Positions 28,501 through 42,300 of a stretch of 64,000 nucleotides of DNA are shown in pieces. The stretch spans positions 10,423,937-10,487,936 of the forward strand of contig NC_069133.1 in the NCBI RefSeq assembly GCF_026914265.1. The letters run 5' to 3'. Under the pieces are notes generated by a model. It made no database searches, had not been told where the DNA came from, and was given only the letters and a program-made list of their open reading frames with translations. How positions within the stretch are numbered: the stretch's first letter is position 1; the number at the start of each line of letters is the position of its first letter. The DNA is from Mya arenaria. Its lineage: Eukaryota; Mollusca; Bivalvia; Myida; Myidae. The position numbers and the translations under genes are program-made.

Positions 28501-31500
28501 GTGAATTAAGCACAAAACGTAAGCCTGTTATTTATACTATGGTTCCAAATCGGAAGCCAAAATTAGAGATGCCAGATTGTAATTCCATCAGTTGTCAGGC
28601 TAAATCAACAACTTGCAGCACTCTCAAGGCTTTGGATCTGACAGACACCATGTGTACGGATGATTCCTCAACAAGTGTTCATTTGCTTTCCCCGGACAGG
28701 CGAAACCCCGACTCTATGGGAGTTGTGGAAAGCCCAGTCTTGTCCACGGACTCTGATCTCATGCATGACGAACCTTTGGATGTAAATATTTGTGATAAAA
28801 AGCAAGGAACAATCCTTTTTTCAACAGGTAGTGATACAATAGGGTCAAAACTTACTTCAGATTCATTAGAAACTCAGTGTGAAGCTTTGCCTACACATAG
28901 TGAAAATTTACACCAGGATAGTGCTATGGACTTAGAAACAACTGGAATTGACTCGATATCAGATACCAGGGAACTTATGAAAGAATCGAGGCTAGAATCC
29001 ACAGAAAATCAGGATAGTTGTGATATTCGTAGTGCTAATGACTTGTTAACAGAATCTAAGGGAAATGATGTACCAATTTTCAGGTTTGATTCGGACCATT
29101 GTTATGCAGGGGCCCCAGGAGTAAAAACAGGTAGTCAAAATAAGAGTGCAGAAATACATACAGATACACAAACTGTTTCAGCAGAAAAGCCTCATACTCA
29201 ATTAGAAGAAGCCCGGACTCCATTGGGCTCCACTAGTGAGCTATCCCAGGATAGCGGTTATGAAGACACTACAACACAGTCACCAGTAGCGGACCCACCT
29301 GCCACTGTTGTGGTCCCCACAAGTGAGAAATCTGGTGTGAAAAACTTGGTACCTGTCCTTGTCAGTGTGAACAGTAATGGCAGTTTGACCTTGCATGATT
29401 CAAACCTTTCAAAAAGCCTTGGAGGCAAGATGTTTGCAATACCTGAAAATTTTGCCTCCGGGATTAAACTCATTCCTGGGCCCAATTTTACTTCACTGGC
29501 TCAGCCCTTGATATTGTCACCTGTGGGAAAAAGTACGTCACCAGTGATAGTAGAAGCACCCAAGCAGACACCCAAACTGGTTCCAACTAGAGCAGAGAGT
29601 ATTCTTGGATTGTTGAGTCCACAAAAAGCTGATCTTAAATCTGCTTTCCAGTTATCACAGTCGGCCAAGCTGCAAGCCTCCCCTCCAAAAGTTGGCAAAT
29701 TTAAGATTGGATCATTTGCATCATTTAGTAACTCTGGTATGGGCATTGAAAGTAACACACCCATATCAAATATGGGCAGTTTGAACAAATCTCTAATGCC
29801 AACATCTGCACTGGAAATTGCAGAAAAAATGAAAAAGCCGTTGTCCAGAAGCAGGTCAAACAGTGGCAAATCTTCACCAGCAACTGACAGTCTTGGCTCA
29901 CTTGTACAGAAAGTAAAGGGCAACTTGGCTCATTCTCCGGTGACAGCTGTTGAAAATGGCTTCAGCACGCCACAAGATCATATTCAGCATGATCACGACT
30001 ATTGTACAAAGAATCTTATGCCCACTATGGTCACAAGTTTACTAGAGCAAAGGCTATTGCAGAAAGATGTCCCAAAATCTAAGCCTGTTCACCATGGTAA
30101 AGGAAAGAAAATTGACACAGACTATCACAGAGATACACATAAAACAGAAAGGAGTGGTAAAAGAAAAAGGCTTTCCTCATCTTTGTCAAAGTTAGACTCT
30201 TTGGATGATATAGAAGTTGACAGTGAAAGTGACACACAGAGCATACCAGATAAACCTAAGGGAAGGTTTGAGAAATTTCTTGAAAAGACTCGAACCGCAG
30301 ACCCAAAAGTGAAAATAACAGGCAGTAGTAATTTTCAGGACCAGTTTGTTTATTTCATGAACACGACCAAGCGTAGCAGAAGACGTGAAAGTAAAGACTC
30401 TCCGCTACCATTGTCAGGGGACCGTGTATTTATACCCCCTAAGCCTGGAGATATTATAGTGCCTCATTTGACCGACCAAGACATTGAGAACTTAAAGTTA
30501 CGGTCCAAGAATGCCAAGAATTCCAGTCTGCAGGGTTCCAATTTCCTGAAAAATGAATTTATGGCTGCTAAGCTAGCCAATCAGCAGTTTTCAGCTCAAC
30601 CTACGAGCGAGTCTGCAGATGATGAAAAGAGTATCATCAACACCATTCTCAGTATGGAAAATGATGAAAGTTTAGCTTCTCCAGCTACTAGTGAACCCCC
30701 AGGATATAACGAGTCTATGGAGATGTATGGTCAGGGCATTGGTAATGAATCAAATGACATCATGAACTTATTCTCTGAGCAGATGAATTTAACCCAAGAA
30801 CAAATGGATTTATTGTTCAGTGCTGTAGATGAGGTGCAGAATTCCTCCCCAGGACTGTTGAGCTCTGATAAGCTATCCCCAGGTTCAACTAACCCCACAT
30901 TAAGTCATTTCCCTATCCCTGAGTTTGGGGCAACCACTGATTTGGTCAGCACCCCTGTGCCCAATTCCCAGACCCCAGGTTCATCAGAAACAAACATTCT
31001 AGGCACAAGCCAAACATCTGTTACCGATAAACAGTCATTGGAGGATAATGTAGTGTCCGGGGCTCAAAAGGTTATTGAAAAATCATCCGTTGCACCAGCA
31101 GTCACTACAGCAGCTGATGCTATTGCTAGCACTACAACTACAACTTCTTCCTCCAGCAAGATGGCAGTTACATCAGAGACCACCCAAGCTGTTGCAGCGG
31201 GTAGTGAACCCCCTGCAAACCTCACAGTATTATCAGCAGCGACTGCAGCAACTGCAGCAACAGCTACAACAACAACAACAACAGCCCCAGTTCTGTCTGA
31301 CAACACCACAACAACAACTACAGCTGTTACTGGTGGAGAGCCGTCGATACAGATTCTTGATGAGGGCATTAAAGATGCGAGCTCAGAAACTGGTGTGTAA
31401 TTTGTATCATAACAGAATTTTCATCTTTAGATATTAAAGCTAATTAATGTTTTTCTTGCGGTTAACAATCTATTGAAACTGATGGTACTGCACTTTAATC

Positions 31501-33284
31501 TATTGCTTTGATAATGTTTTCATCCGTCAGTGTAGCTAGTTTATTTAAGGATGTTGTCATTAAGACTAATCAGAGCATAATTATTTGAAATTGTTTAAAC
31601 TTTGTCAAATGTCTGAAAAACAGGATGTAATGAAGCCTGTCTTGAGTGACAAGGGTTTCTTATTTAAGACGGAAACTAAGAGGCCATCTATTGTTAGATC
31701 AGGAAACTCAGTTGAATACTAAGTGAGTGTCAAAAATCAAATTACGATTTTAATGTGAACATTTATATTCAAATAAACTAGTCTTGTTTCAAAATATCTC
31801 TGACATTATGACAAAGAATATAAAACAAGTAAAAAAATAGAACTCCCCCACCAAAAAGAGGTGTATTAGAACATGGTGTTTTTCCTATTCTAAATATTTC
31901 GGTTTTATTTTAAATGTTTGGAATGAGTGCATATTTGATTATGTTGCATCTAGGATGTAACTTTGTAAGTAATCCATACATTGTAATTGATTGATGAAAT
32001 TTAAATCCATATGGAGTTTTAATTTGTTTATACACTGTATATAGCATTGTTTAAAGTTAGTTTGTATGCAAGTCATACTGTAATTTTAGAATACCATGTT
32101 GTTATGTTTGTATTGAATAGCATTAGGAAAAATTTCCAATACTTTATATTGTTAAACCAAAGTAATTTATATGAGGAAACTTCCAATTCCCCAAGCTATA
32201 CCCCATATGCCATAATGCAATATTGATTTATCTGCAAGCTGTGGAAGTTTGAAATAGGTTGTATTACCAGTCACAAGTGCTCTGAGAGGAAAAAAGATTA
32301 AACTTTCTTTCATAAATGAATAATAAAAACAGTCAAGTCTTTAACAAGATTTAAACCAACCAACTTAAAATTAGTTTCAACACTAAAGTACATACATGTA
32401 ACTTTATGGAAGTTAATAAATAGTGCAAGATCAATTATTTGATAGATGTCAGTGATACACCAGTCATGATGCATTCATTTCATTAAGGACAAAAATATAA
32501 GAGAAAAAAACAGTTCCTAATATCAGGTTCTGTATTAAAGATTGATGGACTTAATATCTGAGTTTGTAGCCACAGTCTATTAAGTAAGAATGCAGTTGGC
32601 CTTTTGAAAATTGATCTTTTTACTATAATTATCTAATATCAGCCCACAGCTATTATTTGACCTCCAAGTATGTATAGGCACACATTTCAATCTTATGAAT
32701 AATCAAATACTTTTTTCGTACAAAAGCGAAGTGTATAGAATTTTAATTTCAGTAGTATAATGGTTAGTTTAAAATTAAGAGTGGCCTTTTGACACAAACC
32801 TTATGTTTCTAGAATTTGATCATCTAATAAAAAATAACATGTTGGGGAGATTAACCTTACATTTCCAAATGTTTGATAGCTGTACATAGCCCTTAACATT
32901 TTTGAGTCCTTCCTGTTTCGAGATAAAACCACATATACATGTATCTCGCATGTATCATAAATATAACTGGCATTGCCTGTATTGAGAACTTATTAACAGT
33001 ACATTTAGCTGTAGAGTAATGGAAGGGCGATGCCTCCTTTGGTAGCACCCTTTTGCCTATATAGAAATAAATGCTTATAGATAAGGCCTAAAAAAAATAA
33101 TTGTTTGGTTAGGGTTACATCCTTAAAAAAAATAGGTAGGGTAGGTAGGCTTTTTATTTTTATTTTTTATTAGGTTTTATATAAGAAAATAATTTTCATC
33201 ATTGGAGAATGGTGTTAAAGCTATCTTCTGTATAAGCATTTAAGGTTTAAACTTAATATTAAAAAGCAATTTAAAAAAAAAACG

Positions 33285-33321
<37 letters not shown>

Positions 33322-36300
33322 TTAAATTTTTTTTCAAACTTACTATAAAAACGGTAGGGTCGGCGCCTATTCCGTAGGTAGGGTCGGGTAACCCGAACCA
33401 AATGTATTTTTTTTTTAAGGCCTAATCAAATATTTCTTTTGTTTTGATTAAAATTATGATATCATTATAAGTTGTTATAAACTTAACATATTCGTAAGTT
33501 GAAACCTAATTTTACTACACAGCACAATTTGTAACCTTTTCTGTCAAATTCACAATGTTTTTCTGCCCGAATTTTAACATTTTTAGTAGTTTCTTGAACT
33601 AGCTAGGCTGGTAAATGATTATATGTGTCTAGTGTTAAATGATACTTTCCCCGACGAAACAGTGACTGTTCAAATGTTGAAAATGACATTCAGCTTGACA
33701 TAAAAATAAAAACTTGACTTTGCTACCCAACTTTTTTGCATTTAAAATCAGAAAAAAATGGCCTGGTCTTGGTAGAACTTTTTATAGAAATTGAGAATTA
33801 TGGCCAGTGCTCCAGCTAGGCCTAAATAGCGCGGTGGGCCACTCTGCTGCCTTTTTGTTTGACAGAGTTAATTTTCAAAATAAGTATAAAATAACACATT
33901 TATTTTACATAATTGACACTAAAGTAAAGATAGCAGCTAAGGTGTTCATAACAAACTATTATTATTGAAAGTAGTTACAACACATACACAATAAACATTG
34001 TACATTGACTCTTGCAAGTGCCCCATTATCAGTGCCATTAAAAGTGCCCCATTAGGCTAATTTAATGCACATTAAAAGTGCCCTTCTGACATGGCACCCT
34101 GCACTTTTCAAATCCTGGCTGGAGCACTGATGGTGAATGATCAAGCTCACAATAAAAACCGCATACCATACTATTTATTGGTGGTACTATTGTTACTGAA
34201 AGGGGACACTTCTCATTATAAATACTGTAGTCAAGTGCGTTCATGAAGAACCTTGATATATTATGCGTTCATAAAAAGAGTCTAGATATATTTTTCATAT
34301 CCGTCGTTATATTTTGTCCTTATAAGTCGCTGTTTTTTTTAGGGTTGGAGAAAGAATCAATGGAAGTTGATGCACATGGAAAGGAGACTGAGCAAGTAGA
34401 AGAGGTTAAAAATGAAAACACTGCCCCTCCATCGCCTGGTGGCTCAATACCACAATCTACAGAAAAAGAAAATGTTTGTGAAAATTTAGAAAGCAACACA
34501 TTTTTGACCTCAAATCAAGAGAATGACCAAAAAACACTAAACTCAGATAGTTCCTCAGCTAATTTTAATTCACTGCCACCAACACCCAGTAACACTGACT
34601 CTGGTAGCATTTCACAAGAATCATCCCTCCCTGCGTTGGCAGACTCAGTATCTGTATCAGAAAAGAGCTTGTTCCCATCAGGTGTTGGAAGTGCTGCTAC
34701 AACTGTTGTTCCTGACCTGACGATGACCCAGTCAACTCCGTCTTTGACCTCAGACATCTCTCTGTCACAACTGGACATTCTTGGCAATGACTTTAAGCTA
34801 GATGGGTATAAATCGGACCTGTTTACCGATACAAGTGTTCCCCCGGTCTCTGCGGGTTCTTCTGTGGGCCCCTTAACTCTTCCTCAGGCTACCACTTCAA
34901 TAGATTTCCAAGCTTCTAACTCCCTGATAGACTATCAGGCACCATGGATTGTGACTATGAGCATGTTCTGGAATGATCTGCCCGCTATAATGATTAAGAA
35001 CCAGCCTTTTGTGAGGTTGGTAGACATTCACAAACAAATATTGCCAGCAAAAGACACAGGTATCCTTAAGAAACGTTGCCAGCTAATGGGAATAAGAGTG
35101 GAAAATTGTTCAGAAATGCAGAGGTACTTTATTGTGCAGTATGGAAGAGCAATAAACTCTAAAAGTACCTTGATAATATCTCAGGAAAATGCTAAAGAAC
35201 TAATTGGATATTATGTGAACCCGCAACCTAAGTCATCACATCCAAGCGATCACAAGTCAATAATCGACCACCGGCGTGAGCAGCTCCGCCGTATTGCCCT
35301 TGCGAGACGGGCGGCCATGAAAGCCCAAAAGCCTGTGGACAAGAAGGATGACCCTCGTGAGATACATGAACACAAGGACACCAGTGGCACAGACAGGTTT
35401 GAACAGTTTGAAATTCATAACTGTCACAGCACTAATGTGCAATATATGTTGATAAAATCTCAATAGTTTTTCATTCATGAATATTTAAAGAGCAGTGTAT
35501 ATTATTTGCATTAACAAAGGAAGGATCAGTTGTGTCACACAGTTTTAGATTAAATTTGGAGAAAATCTGCATACATGAAACAGTCATTGAATTTGACTTT
35601 TGTATGATCAAGCCCAAATTCTGACGCTGATGTTTGGCAACAAATATTTAAACCTTGCTTTATAAAATCCAGAATTACAGCAAGCCCTGGAAAGCATTTT
35701 TACCTTTGAGGGGTTTGCTGACTAAGACTCGCCATGAGTCGTCATGATCTATATCTTTATGCATACATACAGTTGTATACATGTTTGATTAAAATGTTGA
35801 GCCCAATTATAGCATGAACTTGAACTTAAGATCTAAAGACACGTGTCTCTGAATAAAGAGCTACATGTACACTATACTGTACATGGATTGTTTCACTATC
35901 CTATAGTTCATAAATTATGAACTTTAATCTTTACTTGAACTCTTCACTCCATCGCTGACCTTTTCACACACTGTTCATGATGAAACCAACCCAAGGACAT
36001 TGGCAATTCATTGCTCTCAGCTGTCTGTCTAGACTATAAATGATATTTTTCTGTGTTGTTCTTGTGTGTCCCTTTTTCTGTACATACTGGTCATATGATT
36101 GATAATTAATTGATGAAGAACTGTTTCACTTAGCTATTGACTTTTTTCTTGAAATTTTAGTAAGATTTTTACTACAATTAGAAAAACATAAACACAATAT
36201 CTAGTACTGTACATCTAATTTACATGGTTTTGGTTTTATGATAGTTTGGGTGAAATGGAATTATTAAGTCTTGTAGAACAAGCCCTGTTATATAAAATCT

Positions 36301-39300
36301 TGAATTTAAGTGAGAACCATTGCTTGGCTTGTGGGCTTGTTTTTACGTATCTAAAGAAAGTTGTGATTTTGAATAAGAGTTGTAAGTTACCTTATGCCCA
36401 AAATTATTGGAAAAATACCTAGGTTTTTTTTCCCAGGGTACTTCCAGATGGCCTAGGTTTGATAACTAGCATCTGGCAAAAATATAACTGGCTTTGTTTT
36501 TTCAATGAAAATATTGGAGAAGAATATTTACTAGTATAACATCTGACAGTTTTTCTTAGATGTACATTTTGTTTATTGGAGTCTTAAAGACCTATACAAA
36601 TATGACACTGGAATAGGTAATTGTTTTGTAAATGTGCACAGAGAAACAATATACTCCAATCCCTCCATGGCCTGTGACTGTGCATTCATGGCTTGTCTTC
36701 AGAATTGATCTCAGAAACATGCTACTCTGAGTCATTTAGAATTTAATATGTGCATTCAATTTAGGCATTGCAAAACTAATGTTCTGGTTTCAGTTACATA
36801 AATAACTCTATTGTTAGAGGCCTGACCCAAATATTTTCCAAAATAAAAATTGTATGAAAATTGTTTTAAAACGTAATAATTACATTAAAACAGTTTTCCA
36901 AAATAAAAAAGTTTTCAGGAGCTACCTCACCTGTTTTTTGCAGCTACATTTAGTAACCAGAACCACAACATTGTTTTTCTTTGTCTTAAGTCTTGATTCT
37001 TGAGGCAGTATGGTCTTCCTAGCTTTTGTCTTATAATATATACAAGATCTCTTGGATGGTCAAGGTAAAAACTGATTACTGGAAGGACAAATAAATTATT
37101 CTACAGGTCTTTGACTTCCAGTGAATTTATTGGATATACTTTTCTTGCATGGGAATTTTGGTATTTGTTTATGAATATCCCTAGGGCCTTTCATTTACAC
37201 AATACTGCAAAAGGTTGGAGTGAATGAGTGTAGTTGAATGTGATTTTTTGTTAATTTCTGCTCTAAATTCAGCCATCAGTTTCTTGAATTATTTATTATT
37301 TTCCACAAAAACACTGTATTGTGCGTTCATTTTAGCCTGGCAGCGTTTTTTAAACTAGAAACTTTAACTTTGCCTGTCATAAAAAGCTCATCATGAACTC
37401 ACGCATTCTATAACTTATCCTTTGCATTTTAAGTTGTATAATGTACAACAAGGATCCAAATGTCAAGTTTTAATAATACCAAAGGGAGAATGCATTAATA
37501 GCAGAACCTAATTTTCTGTCTATGTGTCAGGTTTTCGCTGTGCCAATGGATGCAATTTCCCCATGAGGTCATTCTCGTGTACATGCGAGCCATTAGACTT
37601 ACAGTTTCCCTTTGTCCTGGGCTGAATTCGGGACTTAATGACCAATTAAACAAACAATACTTCAAGGCAAAGGGAAAAAGAAACTTGTGACATTGTTTGT
37701 TGCGAATGCTTTAACATAGCTGATGACAGATGGCAGCTTTTTACTTTTTACATTTTTTTTTCATATTTCAAATTTGTAAAACATTTTTAGATTGGAGACC
37801 TATTTCAGGGGTTTCATTAGCATGAAAGTGAAAATCTGAAGTGCCAAAATGACTGTCAAATAGCCAAATTCAAATGTCCATGGATTAATTCTAAAATGAT
37901 GATTTAATGTTTAATGTTATGTTGACACTTAGTAATGAATGTTCAATTGTCAAAATGCAGGATTTCTTAAATTCAAGTGTCGTCAACGCCCATGTTCAAG
38001 GGTCAATTGAAAGCGTAGCTATTTGATATTATTTTCTGCATTACCTTAAATTTTACTTCACATTGTCTTCTGCTTTTATAGCACAATGCATTCATTAAGT
38101 TTTGTTATGCTTCATTATCTTGTGGTAGACATCTCAGACTCTTTCTAATGCCATACATAGAAAACACAGACTTGACGAGATTTCACCTTGGAATATAAGG
38201 CTTCTTTTGCTGCATGTCAAAGCTTCCTGGAACAATTTTCCTCATAAATATGAATGATAGACCAATGATTGGTTCTTAATGTATTGAATTTTTAAAGTGC
38301 ATTGATGGAGCTTTAAAGGCTAGCTTATATCACAGGCACAAAAACACATAACATTATAGAATGTGGGAATTTTAATTCCTTTCAATGTTATTTTATAACT
38401 TTGAAACATAGTTTGCCATTGACTTGGTTCATTCTGAAAATGATGGCAGATTCTGGGGCAAGCTGGGCATATTCAATATTGGCAATAAAGGCTGATTCAT
38501 TCAGGCTACATCAGTCATTCCCAGAACCAGGCACATTAAATACTGGGTAAAAAGAAAGGAGGAGGTCTTGGTTCTGAAGAAACTCTGCTTCACCTTTTTC
38601 ATGTTGAGAACTGTTAATACCATTGCCAATTGGTTGATACACGCAGTAATTTGTTGATACCTGCACCATTCTGTTGATAACCTCACACCATGCTTTTGAT
38701 AACCTCGCCAACTGAGTATTTGTTTCAAAAGAAATCCTCACATGTTATATTATTGGTACAATGAATGTGATTAGACTGAAGTTCAGTTTTAATTTTGACA
38801 GCTCTTGTTTTAAATTTAATTTTAAGTTAATTGAAGAATTTGAATTTCTCTTGCTGTATATAATTTAAAGGACAGGGGTGTCTAGCAGGTCAAGGGGAAT
38901 GGGGCAGGCTGGGTCACTTTGTCAGAAAAGGGGAATTTTGCATAAATACTTTAACTGCTCAAGTCTTAAATGAAATTAATTGTAACAGAAATGAAAATTG
39001 CATATTTCTGGCTATAATTAATTTGTTCAATTTTAATTAAGAAATTCATAAACAGGACAATTACATTTTGATAAAAAATGGAGAATAATATTTAGATTTT
39101 AAGGCAGGGAATGGGGCTGAATTTAGATCACAAATGCACATGAAAGACACAACGTTAGGAAGAGAAATATAATATGAACATTTATACGTTGACTATTTAG
39201 GAGACACCCTTTGTTAGGATTGACCATTTATGGTTTGAGATGTGAATTGCTGCAATTGTCACTTGTCAGTTTTCTGTAGGAAGGGATAATTTGTGCTATA

Positions 39301-42300
39301 ATACTGTGAAGGGTATTGATTCTAGGTTTAGTTTTGTTGCTTTAGTTGGAATTCATTATTTTGCCTTTCTTTGCAATGTAATAATCAACTATTTAGGAAA
39401 GTCCTTATGAACTTTGTCAGAGAAAAATCCCGAATCTTCCTCATGCATTTGAATGAAATCTAGTTTATTCATTTCCATGTTTCAGTTGATCAGGAAGTTC
39501 TGGTTTCGAAATGATCAGTTATCATTTGCCAATAATATCATGTGAGTCTGCATTTAGTGAATTTGATATGAACCGGACATTCATGAATATTTTTGCATCA
39601 TTTCAGTCATAAAAATTAGTAATTTGGATGAATTATATATAAAAATTAGTAATTTGGATGAATTATACTGGTTGAGAAGCAGTTTCCGACAGTTTTTAAA
39701 CGTTTTTATTGAATTATTTATACGTGTTTAAATATCTACTGAAAGTGTTCACATTTTATATAACTACAGCTCAAGTTGCTATTGTCGATATATTTCTAAC
39801 ATGTGTGACGTCACATATAGTGTATCTAATAGGGGCGCAAAGTGGGTACTTACGTTGTTCTGATTAGCTTGTGATGAGAAGCAGTTTCCGACAATTTGAA
39901 TGCGGGGCATATTTGAGGCGCCTGTTGTGTGTTTGTATTATCCGTTTATTTAATAAACTAAATATAAGACTATAATAAGAGAAATGTTATTTAATTTTTC
40001 AGCATTTACAAAAAATTTAAACCTTAAAATTTACGACATTCAATTCATACTCGAAATCAGGCAGAGACTGAATATCAATGATTTTTTTATTCATTTCTGA
40101 TGGAAACTTGTGTTTGTATACATTTAAGTGAATGTGGATGCGAAACAAGCATGACACCAGTGTTCACAAATATGTACACAATGATCATCGTTTGTATAAG
40201 TCAATTAAGGAAAACCTTGTAGCTATTCATAGATATGCAAATTAGGTTCACACGCATGCGCAATACGCTGCGCGTGCAGATCCCCCACGTGCAAGTTTGT
40301 GTACAAAATGAAAAATAAACATTAAACATTAAATAATAATAAAAGTTTCTTACGTGTCTCGGTAAGAATTTCAACTTTTGATTGCCTAGTTACCATATAG
40401 CTGAATTGCAGTACATTCTTTATGAAGATCTAAGGAAGGTACGCGAAAAAGCGATTTGTCGGAAACTGCTTTCCGTCGGAAACTGCTTCTCAACCAGTAG
40501 CACAAATTGTTTGTAATAAAAACTCACAAGCCCTGCCATATGAAATACAGAATTTGAGCAAGCTTGAAAAACTATTTACTAGTGCAGGGCTTGTTCACAG
40601 TAGTTTGATGGGAATTGACTCCTACTTAGGCGTCATATGACCTGTAAAAAATGTGTTTCATACACATCTATGTTTGCCCAAATCAGAAATTTGTTTTACA
40701 TTCAGCTATTTAGGCCTTAAAAGATTTTCTGACATTATTTAACTGCAGTAATTCATAGTTATGTTATGCTACATCATTGGAAGGAGTGAAGAAAAAATAA
40801 ATATTTGGTGTTAAATGTCTCTAAAAATATACAGGTCATATGGCACCAAAGCAGGAGGTCATTCCAATCAAACTACTGTGGGTTCAAACCGTTCATTGTC
40901 TTGTGATATTTCAACCATGGGTAGTGCAGGGCTTTTGCTATTTTTGACAACTGTATAATTGTAACAGGCTGTTGAAAGAAACTTGGAACCATAGAGATTA
41001 ACAATGTTATATGATTAGTCCTCCTTGAATTGATCATCTAGGCTGGTTGTTAGTGCTCTGATGTTTTGGCATTTAGCAATATTTGATCAATCAGTGTATT
41101 GATCATCCAATCCTTTCAGCTAACAAGATTTCATTGGCTCTGGGCTCATCTTTTTGTAACCAAGAAAAATTCAAAGGCATTCTTTTGCTTTTCACTAGCT
41201 TCAAGTACAATTAATTTCACCTTGGAACTCTTATTACAAATATATGTTTGAAGATCAGGGGGAAAGTACCCCCAAGAATTGATGTTAATGTAAGACACTT
41301 ATGGCCAGTAACTGTAGCTCAACTCAATAAGTTATCTTAGTTTACCATAAAGTTAAACCTTGTGCTCTGGACACCTGTAACATCACCTGTAAACTTTATG
41401 GGCAGAATGTATTTGATAAATTCTAAGCCTTTAATACCAACTTGATTGGAATTGGGTTCTGGCTTGGCCAGTTTTCATAAAACATCTGAAGTCATTTTGT
41501 ATTTAAGTCACTTTCCTAATTTAAGTATCCTCCTGATCATTTGATATACTTAGTAAGTTACTTGATAATATCTCAATTACTTTATTTTCATTGATTTTAT
41601 TGAATATATATACTTTTATGTTAAATCACTAATAATTTTCTTTTTATTTGACTGAACACTTTTTTTAAATCGACTAAAGTTAAGAAATGACTTAATATTT
41701 TTCATGAATACCGACCCAGTTATCCGGTTATCCAATTTAGCTTTATACTTAAATAGCTAATTATCCTTCTTAATCCTACAGACCATGTTCAGAAATGTTA
41801 AGAAAACGGTCCTATTAAAGTATTCATGTTAAATTTCAATGTTTACCTGCTTTATCATGGTATTGTTGAAACAGGTGAATGGATTTAAATCGAGCCTATT
41901 TCAGGACTCGCATGATATGTGAATGACTGACCTTACTCATGGTTGTAAGAGAATACCCCGTATGAGTTTTTATATTACTTTTCCCCATGAAATGAAAACA
42001 ATTTTGAACTGCACGTTCATGAATTCATTTGTATCTATATATAGAACAAATATCTTAACAGTTTAAACATATTTAAAAATATGACTTTGAGAAAATTCAA
42101 AATCATGCCGAAATATCTGATATATAATAGCAAATAAACATGATTTGATTTGTTGCTAGCTGGGTTCCTAAAGATCTATATGGGTTTTTCAAGAAATACA
42201 TCTCTTTTTTATTCATTTATAAATGGAAACTTCGTCTAAAACAAATTTGGAGAAAATATGAATGGTGCAGGGAAAAATGGATACAATTTTACAGGGAAAA

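Larger units (their letters stand above)
31393..34342. other. Intron 2 of the Ski-family gene
   Basis: AT-rich. Contains the inverted MITE at 33084-33423 and a terminal-inverted-repeat element at 33805-34129. No coding sequence seen. Confidence 0.7.
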